NCBI RefSeq assembly: GCF_042453785.1 | Contig: NC_091675.1 | Coordinates: 7,266,501-7,330,500 of the forward strand | Direction of reading: 5' to 3' | DNA: 64,000 bases | Source of the DNA: Malus domestica | Lineage: Eukaryota > Streptophyta > Magnoliopsida > Rosales > Rosaceae | Shown here: positions 18,001 through 26,300 of the stretch, piece by piece | How positions within the stretch are numbered: the stretch's first letter is position 1 | How the letters are laid out: each line of letters starts with the position of its first letter | Translations under genes and position numbers: made by a program | Notes under the pieces: generated by a model | Told to the model about the DNA's origin: nothing | Seen by the model: only the letters and a program-made list of their open reading frames with translations | Databases searched by the model: none

Positions 18001-18405
18001 GCACCAGAAGCACAGAACGGCTTGGAGAAGCTCCTTGTCGGGGACGATTTCCATAGACGAAAGGAGAATGACGTCGTAAATGCCAAGGGCCTTCCATTGC
18101 TCGCCGAAGAGTCGTTCCATTCGAACGACCCAGGCTGCCCAGGATGTGGTCGTCGAGGGCCAGGAGCCCTAGGGTTTAGCCGCATCCCATCGCGACCATT
18201 CAAACCCTTGAAGCAAGGGTGTTAGGCAGTGCTCCTGGAGAAGGCCGATGATAGTCGGCGGTATTGTAGCCTTGAAGAGAGGACCCAAGATTTGGTACTG
18301 GGTGCTCATGTCGTTTTCAAACCGGATGGTCTTGATCGAGCTCCGATCAACAATCTTCTGGTGTTGGTCACATTCCCTGGAAAGCTTGGAGATGAAGGAC
18401 GCCAT
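15038..18405 (-). pseudogene. antisense plant-mobile-domain (PMD) gene carried by the Gypsy element, decayed
   Basis: On the strand opposite to pol, a gene starts at ATG 18405 (MASFISKLSRECDQ). It runs through a plant mobile domain ('LFGEQWKALGIYDVI', 'PLGPIGPTVLDITAILG', 'PLGP..', 'FLFYWYNKYVCC', about 18120-17170). A basic/proline-rich middle (about 16760-16000) and a coiled-coil C-terminus (15547-15038) follow. Probable introns, on the minus strand, are about 16840-16765, 16000-15925 and 15725-15650, each with GT and AG ends. Breaks: TAG at 18169, 17170 and 15548, a shift at a C-run near 17113, and a shift near 16130. PMD proteins are linked to silencing in plants; antisense extra ORFs are known in Tat elements. 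This copy looks non-functional. Confidence 0.8.
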
Positions 18406-19014
18406 TGTGAGAAAGAGGCACGGAGTAAAAGGGTTGTCTGGGTTGGGGATTTAAAGACGAAGACTTGGAATATGAGAAATGCACTAGAAATCAATGGCAG
18501 AGGATTTCAGGAAGTTTGAGAGCGTAAAAGTACAAATGAGGGAATTTCGGTATTTATAGAGTTATGGGGGGGAAGAGCAATCGTTCGAAATTCAAAACAA
18601 AGGGCAAAATCGACCGGAGGAATCGTTGATCATGATGAACATTTGGGAAATGCGGTTGAGAAGACCGACGGTTTTAGGTTTTGGGGGCGCACGATCGCGT
18701 GTGACGGCGAAGTTAATGACGAAAGACGGTTCGACGCCTGCACGATGACAGGTGGGCTCACGGACTGATGTAATGGCTCGCGGATTGAGATAGTGGTCAT
18801 AATGGCAAGACGGTTCGGGCAGGCGCACGCTTCAGACGTCATTATCGGGGATTGGCCATGTTAGAGGATGCCACGTGGCGAGTGGTTTAGCAGGATCAAG
18901 ATCGTGCGATCGTGTTCAATAAAGGCGCCTTGGAACTCGGGTATTAGGATTCTGAGTGGTAGATTCGCTTCTTCAAGGCCGAAACTCGGCTGAAGGTTTC
19001 AGGCTGAGGACCTC
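18406..19014. other. promoter-side region of the antisense gene, inside the Gypsy element
   Basis: This GC-moderate sequence lies between the antisense ATG and the polypurine tract. It would hold the antisense promoter; GTATTTATAG near 18550 gives CTATAAATAC on the minus strand, a plausible TATA box 145 bases upstream of the ATG at 18405. No other coding frame is supported. Confidence 0.5.
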
Positions 19015-19030
19015 AAAAGCGAGGGGGCAA
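19015..19030 (+). other. polypurine tract of the first Gypsy element
   Basis: AAAAGCGAGGGGGCAA lies immediately before the 3' LTR, as expected for the plus-strand primer. Confidence 0.85.
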
Positions 19031-19972
19031 TGTTTGGGCCCAAAATAACAGTTTGGGCCGAGGGAGGAATCACTTTCAACCCGGGAAGCTGTACGGCGAG
19101 AGGGTCATGGGGCGTTCAGCTCATGGGCTTCCAAGCCTAGGTCGGTTAAATCAGAGTGCAAGTCGAGTCCTAATACAATAGGGACCCTCGACGAGATCAG
19201 TAAAACTAGAAGGTGAATCCGGCTCAGTTAAGGACTAGATTCGTAGTCCTAGCAGAGATAGGACTGATCGAGGTAATGTTAATCCGGAGAGGGAAACCTA
19301 GTTCGAATAGGATTGGAACTCGGGCTCGGTGTTCTGCTACTATAAATACAAGACATTCAGCAATGGAAAAGCCCACAAAAATCAACACAAAATTGCCCTG
19401 CGCAAACTCTCACAACTTGAGATTTTTTTTTCTTTTCCTTTTTCGCTGACACATCTTCCGTTGGCATCAACAACACTGTGGAAGCAACCGGTGATATCTT
19501 AAGTCGGCATAGATAGCTCTGTCACCGTAGAGTCGGTCGGTCTCGCAGTATCTTCCGTTGGCATCAACAGCACTGCGGCGAAAACGGTCGATTACCTATC
19601 CAAGTCTCGGTCGAGAAGGGTTTTCGAATCCTTGTTGGTCGAGGTCATCTCATTAGCCTTCTCGGCGAGGTGAGGTGTCACAGTTATTACATTCGGCACC
19701 TTGCAAGCCGAATTCGGTTCGTGAACTTTGTAAGAAATAGCAGCCTTGTCTTCAGGCTCGAGAGCCCAAGAGGCCGAGACGTGTTCCTTTCTCGGCCGCA
19801 ATCGCAAGACGCAGAAGTCAGTAGTGCGACCCAACGCAACATCATCAAATTTACTCCTCGGCTGAGCCTCGGCCGACGAGTTGGCACGCCCCGCAATCAC
19901 CGAAGGACGTAGTTAGCTTAGAATATACTCGGCCTGCGCGCCACGTAGGCTTTGTAATTTCTAGGGTCAACA
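19031..19972 (+). repeat. 3' LTR of the first Gypsy element
   Basis: 942 bases, near-identical to 6470-7410. By-eye differences include GG/AA in the TTCGGCCC block, C/T near 19214, an extra T near 19430, and single changes near 19471, 19582, 19735, 19825 and 19934. Six of the eight substitutions are C:G/T:A type and the 3' LTR holds the T/A state in each. The TATA box is at 19341. GTCAT follows at 19973-19977. Confidence 0.95.
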
Positions 19973-19977
19973 GTCAT

Positions 19978-20639
19978 ACAGACAAACTTTTTACCATACG
20001 ACAAATACTAACAAATAAACAGTACCAATGGTTAATAAAGCTAACCAAATTTTCCAAAAAGAAGTTAGCGACCTTCGCATTAAATTAGAAAGATAAGCCT
20101 TTTTAGGTCATCTCTTGATAAAGTTAGAGGACGACTATTTTATATAACAAGTGGAATTCAAAAAAAAATGACGACATGCTTGAATTGATATATAGCGTGT
20201 CAGCTTGTATTTCGAGTACATTAAAAAATCTATTGAGAATGTATTATTTTTTTGGTTGAAGACCAATTGAAAATAAGGGTATTTTGATATGAATCCAAAG
20301 TAACTAAAAATTAAACATATTTCAAAAGTCAAAAATCATAAAAAATTAGACTTATTTTAAAAGTAAATTTATAAAATTAGAGCTATTTCAAAATTTCCCT
20401 TCAAAATTCAACACCGCCGGCCCAGGCGGCTATAACTTTTCTATTGGACAGCCATTCCAGTTTCCAGATTACAAAATACAAAGAGGCAGTTAGCTACGCC
20501 CCACGCGCCCCGCATTTCAAGAAATTCCACGGCCACGATTCTCCTCCGCACTCGATCCAACGGCCACTACATTCCTCTATTCCACCAACTACCTCGTGAC
20601 GCGTAATCCCATGTTTTAATTTCCCACGGTTTTTTTTTC
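19978..20639. other. intergenic DNA between the Gypsy element and the ABC1K locus
   Basis: The first 200 bases are the remainder of direct-repeat copy B (partner of 5930-6130). The rest is AT-rich with no supported gene. Confidence 0.5.
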
Positions 20640-21892
20640 CCCCGATTGGACGAGCTCGCGATCGAACAGTCACAGGAAGTGGCGGAAGACTCTTAAGTCG
20701 AGTCACGAAAACGACAGTCGTCGTTTCGACGAAATTACGCACCAGTCTCTTCTTCTCCTCAACAATTTTCAGTTCCAAATTGCTCTCAGCTTCTCTTCTC
20801 TCCTCTGCTTTCGCTACCGGAGCTCTCTGGGACTTGAGGTGGATTACATTCCTCTGATTAATTTTGTTAATATCGTTTTTTTTCTTTTAATTATTGATTG
20901 TAATTTGCTGATTAGTTGTAGTTTAATTTGCTGATTAAGTTTTGAGTGATGAATTTTTTGGCCGCGAAGTAACTTAATAGCTCGAAAATTTTGAGAGATT
21001 TTATGAATTAAGTTTTGAATTTCAGTCAGAGAAATGAATTTTCATGAGAATTTGTGGTTGGTAGGAGTCAGATGAATTTAGAAAAAGGTGTCTGAAGCTG
21101 CATCCCTGAATTTCCATTTTTTGTTGAATTACCATTGTGAAAGAAGTTAACTCTGTATGAACACTTGAAAGGTTTGGTTTTGGTGAAGTTGTTTGAAGCT
21201 GCATCAATAAATTTCAAATTAAGAACTATTTAGTAGGAGTGGTTGTGCTAACTTTGAGCTTATGTTCATGAGTTTGAAGTCGATGCATTGATCCTATAAG
21301 AACACTAGAACGGATTATTTGGGGAAAACAGTTTATGATCATCTTGATCGCTGACATACCCGCCTCTTTATGATATGTTCTTTGGCAACTAGTTCGCTCG
21401 GATATTTATTTGGCATGTTCTTTTATTTTTCATATGAAGCCATATACTTCACTTGAAAAGGACTTCCATTTCGTTGTTTTATGAGCAACAATAACATAGT
21501 CAAACAGGACTTGCACATTTGAAACATCTCATAGTGGTTATTGCATAAGAATTTATACAATGATTGCTTGAGTTGCTTAAAGTTTCAGCTCACTTAGTTT
21601 CAAATTTGAGACTTTTCATTTTCTTGAGCTTTCTTCCCCCTTTACCTTTTCCTATTAACTGTTCAAATCTTCCTTATTTAGTTAAATCTAGGGTAGTCAT
21701 CTCTGATTTTAGTTTTAGGTTGTGGACATATTCTTGACTTCATTTTGTGTTCTATTTCCCGTACTGACCATGTGTCGGTTTCTTTGGATCCTTTTTGTCT
21801 ACAATCTGACCATTTATTTTCCCTTATCTTTCCTTCTCTTCCCCCAAGCAAAGATTTGTGAATTTAAACTACTCTCGAGTCCAATTACAACG
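20640..21892 (+). other. probable 5' leader exon and first intron of the ABC1K-beta-lactamase gene
   Basis: A pyrimidine-rich stretch near 20745-20835 (CTTCTCCTC, TCTCTTCTCTCC) looks like a 5' leader exon, ending at a possible GT donor near 20837. AT-rich intron-like sequence follows to about 21855, where TTCCCCCAAG offers an acceptor before the first coding exon. The leader exon is inferred from composition only. Confidence 0.4.
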
Positions 21893-22379
21893 ATGGGATG
21901 GGGAAACATCTACAAAAGACGCATGAAAGTGTGCACAGTTGCTTTTCTGATATACCTAGATTACAAGGTAAATTTCATTCATTTCCTTTCACTTATAGGC
22001 TGCCTATTTGATATACAATACCCCCTTAACTTATTTTTCGTATAAATAATTGAAGGCTCTGCAGCAAAGAGAGAAATGGACTAACAAAACTACAACAGAC
22101 GCTTTATGGGAAAATGCTCATAAGCGAAATGCTAAACGTGTTCTCAGTTTGATAGTGGAGTTGGAAGGTTTGTGGGTGAAACTTGGGCAGTATCTGTCTA
22201 CACGGGCAGATGTACTTCCATATGCCTTCTCAAGCAATTACAGGACTCTCTTCCTCCTCGTCCTTTGGAAGAGGTTTGTCTTTATAGATTTTGAAAGTTA
22301 TAATATCAATATACAATTATCATCCACAACATCATTTGCTAACTGACAATTTCATTTACACAGGTTTGTCAAACTATAC

Positions 22380-22577
22380 TGTTGGAACCCCAGTGTTGTC
22401 CCACATCGGCCAGAGGGCCCAAGTGAAAATGCTTTAAATAGAAATACCCATCTCTAACTAACATCGAGGCCTTTTGTGATAAAACCCCACACCTGAGGAT
22501 TGTGCAGGTGGTTAAGTGGGGACAGTATCGGTGTTGTTAGAGTGGGCCCTCGGCCCGTCGACCTGAAAATTTCCACA
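22380..22577 (+). repeat. TRIM LTR 1
   Basis: 198 bases, TGTTGGAACCCC...TTTCCACA. By eye it is identical to LTR 3 (23199-23396) along its whole length. It is followed directly by the primer site TGGTATCAGAGC. Confidence 0.9.
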
Positions 22578-22793
22578 TGGTATCAGAGCTAGGAGGCGGG
22601 CCCGTACTGCCACGTGATTGGGTGGGTCCCCTTTGGCCCCGCGCGATTGTCCACGTAGGCCAAAGATGCCACGTGTTTGGGTGGGTCCCCATTGGCCCCG
22701 CGTGATTGGGTGAGTCCCGACATGGCTCCACGTGGTTGCCGATGTGTGGAAATTCACGTGTGACCCATAAGTGGGGTCTCACGTGCGGGGGAG
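22578..22793 (+). repeat. TRIM internal domain with repeated G-box cores
   Basis: The 216-base internal domain has five CACGTG hexamers and repeated GGGTGGGTCCCC-type blocks (near 22619, 22679 and 22708). The second internal domain (22988-23198) has the same arrangement. CACGTG is the core of plant G-boxes; whether these act on transcription is unknown. Confidence 0.7.
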
Positions 22794-22987
22794 TGTTGGA
22801 ACCCTCAGTCCCACATCGGACAGAGGGAGAAGAAAATAATGCTTTAAATAGAAATACCCCTCTCTAACTAACATCGAGGCCTTTTGTGATAAAACCCCAC
22901 ACCTGAGGATTGTGCAGGTGGTTAAGTGGGGACAGTATCGGTGTTGTTAGAGTGGGCCCTCGGCCCGTCGACCTGAAAATTTCCACA
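22794..22987 (+). repeat. TRIM LTR 2 (internal, divergent)
   Basis: 194 bases. It matches LTR 1 and 3 from the CTTTAAATAGAAATACCC block onward, but its first 50 bases differ (CTCAGTCCCACATCGGACAG and AGAAGAAAATAAT in place of the outer-LTR sequence). Confidence 0.9.
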
Positions 22988-23198
22988 TGGTATCAGAGCC
23001 AGGAGGCGGGCCCGTACTGCCACGTGATTGGGTGGGTCCCCTTTGGCCCCGTGCGATGTCCACGTAGGCCAAAGATGCCACGTGTTTGGGTGGGTCCCCA
23101 ATGGCCCCGCGTGATGGGTGAGTCCCCAATGGCTCCACGTGGTTGCCGATGTGGATTTTCACGTGTGACCCATAAATGGGGTCTCACGTGCGGGGGAG

Positions 23199-23396
23199 TG
23201 TTGGAACCCCAGTGTTGTCCCACATCGGCCAGAGGGCCCAAGTGAAAATGCTTTAAATAGAAATACCCATCTCTAACTAACATCGAGGCCTTTTGTGATA
23301 AAACCCCACACCTGAGGATTGTGCAGGTGGTTAAGTGGGGACAGTATCGGTGTTGTTAGAGTGGGCCCTCGGCCCGTCGACCTGAAAATTTCCACA
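23199..23396 (+). repeat. TRIM LTR 3
   Basis: 198 bases, identical by eye to LTR 1 and followed by the target duplication TATAC. Confidence 0.9.
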
Positions 23397-26300
23397 TATA
23401 CAGAAAGAGTTGGGGAAGTCAATGAATGAGTTGTTCTTAGATTTTGTGGATGTTCCCTTGGCAACAGCATCAGTAAGATTTTTAGACTCTTGGGTCTTGG
23501 AAGTAGAGTGAACAAATATAACCACTTAGCTAAAGATTCATTGCTAATGATACTCTGATTCTAGAAAAAAGGTTTATCTAATTGGTTTCTCATTCTAATT
23601 TACGCAGATAGCACAAGTCCACCGTGCCACCCTGCTCAATGGGCGGGAAGTAGTTGTTAAAGTTCAACATGAGGGCATCAAGACAATTATATTGGAGGTT
23701 TGTCATGCTTGGCTTTTGAGATTCGGGTTATATAAATTAAAAAGGGGTCACTAAATTATTCTCGGACATACTTTTGTTTTGCAGGACTTGAAGAATGCAA
23801 AGTCAATTGTTGACTGGATAGCATGGGCAGAGCCTCAGTACAATTTTAATCCTATGATGGATGAATGGTGCAAAGAATGTCCCAAAGAACTTGACTTCAA
23901 TCATGAAGCTGGTATAATTAACTGTCGTCCTTACTTCTAAATTTTGTCTTACTGCTGAAATCTTACCTTTTTAGTTTGGCAACCTTGACGACTATTTGTT
24001 TACAGGTTTGTTCAATTTGTCTACTTTATTGATTTTGTTTATGTATTCTGTTTCTATAGAGAACACCAGAATAGTGGCCAAAAATCTTGGCTGCGATACC
24101 ATATGTGATGATAACACATGCGCCGATCGAGTGGATGTCTTGATTCCAGAGGTTATTCAGGTACTATCTGTTCCTTTCTTCTAATATATATGACTTTGCA
24201 AGCACAATTTCATTTAACTAAGAGTAATATGAGCAATTGTTCATATAAAAATCTAAAGATGACGTATGGTGGAATATAGTGGGGTTTAGTGATATTAACA
24301 ACAAAAAAAAGTGGTTTTAGTGAGTAAAAACTGAAAAAGGAGGTATATAGGGACTCCTTTAATCCTGATCTTTACTGGTGGTTGATCTAATTCATTTCTT
24401 TAACTATAGATGCTGTCTTTCCTGTTTTATACATATTTCTCATTTACCATGCTGCTGCATTTGTTTAGTCAACAGAGAAAGTCCTCATTTCAGAGTTTAT
24501 GGATGGTATTCGTATAAATGACATAGAAGCGCTGGAAGAATTTGGTGTTGACAAACAAAAGGTTGTTGAAGAAATCACACGTGCATATGCCCATCCGTTT
24601 TTATTATTTTTCACCTATTTTTTGTTTAGAACAAGTGAATTCACGACTCAACAAGTTTCACTAATCCTTGAGTCTTTTTTGCAGGAAACTTTCTTGTGAG
24701 CAAGGAACCTCCATATCGTCCTATTTTGCTTGATTTTGGGCTTACAAAGAAATTATCAAGCTCTTTTAAAAAAGCACTTGCAAAGATGTTCTTGGCATCT
24801 ACCGAGGTTAGTACAAACTGTTATAATAAAGAATTTCTTGAAAAACAAACTGTTATTAGTTTTGATATCATATGGTTACTTGATATTAAGATTTTTAGGT
24901 GAGTAGGCTCAATGATTGAAAAGATTGACCTTGGAGTATCCTAAGGTTTCAGAGCCCTTATGAATTGCTCTCCATGGAATGCAACGACTAGTAGTGCTAT
25001 GTAAAATTTTACTTTCTTGCCTTTCCGTTTAGATGTTGAGGATCATCTTTGTCAAGCAAATAAGAGCACTGTAATGAGTGATAGCAATGCTTTTTTAAGT
25101 GATGACGGTAATATTGTTTGTCAGACTAAATGAAGTGTACTGTAATTGTAAACAGGGAACAATATGCATTCACTTAAATTACTTGACAGTACTTCTTTGA
25201 TTATTACATTGCAATGCTTTGTCACAGGGGGACCATGTTGCTCTATTGTCTGCTTTTGCAGAAATGGGACTTAAGTTGCGCCTAGATATTCCAGAGCAGG
25301 CAATGGAAATAACAAGTATATTATTCCGAAGTACAACACCTGCCAAAGAGTCTCATGTAAGTATGCATTAATGTGTATGTTTATCCACTTTGGACTGGTT
25401 AGATTGGTTCTATTTTTCCAACGACAGAAGTTCTATTCTATTCAGTTTGTCTTCCTATCCTATTTGTTTAGTATCAATATAAAAATCCTGTTCAGTTTAT
25501 TATTAGCTTATGATCTTCCTTAGGAAGCAATGAAATCTTTGGCGGATCAAAGAGCAAAAAACATGAAGGTTATACAGCAAAAGATGCAACTTAACCAGAA
25601 GGAGGCTAAACGCTTTAATCCTGTAAGTTCATGCATAATGTCCTCCTACTGCTGTGCTTCTCTGCTATGTTTATTGACTAATTTCATCTATGCTAAAGTA
25701 AGAATTCCTTTATTAGGTAGATGCATTCCCTGGTGATATTGTAATCTTTTCACGAGTTCTCAATCTTCTCAGAGGTCTGTATACGGAGTTTTTCTCTGCT
25801 GTTTGTGTGTTAAATAATTATAACTTTTTAATTTTGCATTTGACTTGGACGTAGAGCTTTCTTCCACAATGAATGTCTGGATTGTATATCAAGAGATCAT
25901 GAGACCATTTGCTGAATCCGTTCTACAAGGGTAAGTGTATGCTGAATATTGTGTTGCATTGGTTTGTTGTCATATCTGGTTCTTTTCTGATCGACCCAAA
26001 ATTTTCAGAAACATTAGTAGGGGACCAATGGAAAATGATCACTGGGTCTATGACACACCTGCCCACTCTAATGTGGAGGCCAAGCTGAGGCAACTCCTAG
26101 TTGAGCTGGGGAATAACAATAAAATACTTGGAGTCCAGGTGTGCACCAATTTATCTGTTGATAATATATGATGCCATGAAAATTTGAATAGTCCTTTTCC
26201 ATTTATGTATATTGTTTAATAAAGCTTGACATTGTATGATCTTTCTGCTCTCTCTTATATTCCAGTGCAAGTTTCACTCGTTACAATTGTGTTGCGTGTT

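Larger units (their letters stand above)
6470..19972 (+). mobile_element. Ty3/Gypsy LTR retrotransposon, Tat-type, 13.5 kb, with antisense gene
   Basis: The element has two near-identical LTRs (6470-7410 and 19031-19972), a primer site, gag, protease, RT, two RNase H domains and integrase, a polypurine tract, and a perfect 5-base target duplication GTCAT (6465-6469 and 19973-19977). The second, acquired RNase H domain and the long 3' region with an antisense gene are features of the Tat lineage. By eye the LTRs differ by about 8 substitutions and one indel (about 0.9%), so insertion is recent. Coding parts carry several nonsense and frameshift changes, so this copy is probably not autonomous. 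Confidence 0.95.
22380..23396 (+). mobile_element. TRIM element, three LTRs and two internal domains, inserted in a coding exon
   Basis: The order is LTR (22380-22577), internal (22578-22793), LTR (22794-22987), internal (22988-23198), LTR (23199-23396). Each internal part starts with TGGTATCAGAGC, the tRNA-iMet primer site, and ends with a purine tract GTGCGGGGGAG. The whole is flanked by TATAC (22375-22379 and 23397-23401). It has no coding capacity, as expected for TRIMs. No 5S rRNA-like segment is visible in the LTRs, so it is not a typical Cassandra element. Removing the block with one TATAC restores a continuous 29-codon exon of the ABC1K gene. Confidence 0.92.

Noticed and set aside
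22380..23396. Cassandra-type TRIM with 5S rRNA promoter
   Set aside because: LTRs share the CCCACATCGG and CGAGGCCTTTTG look of such elements, but no 5S-like box was seen, so Cassandra was not assigned.
22380..23396. Three independent solo LTRs
   Set aside because: Primer sites and purine tracts follow and precede the LTRs in order, and only the outer ends have the TATAC duplication.
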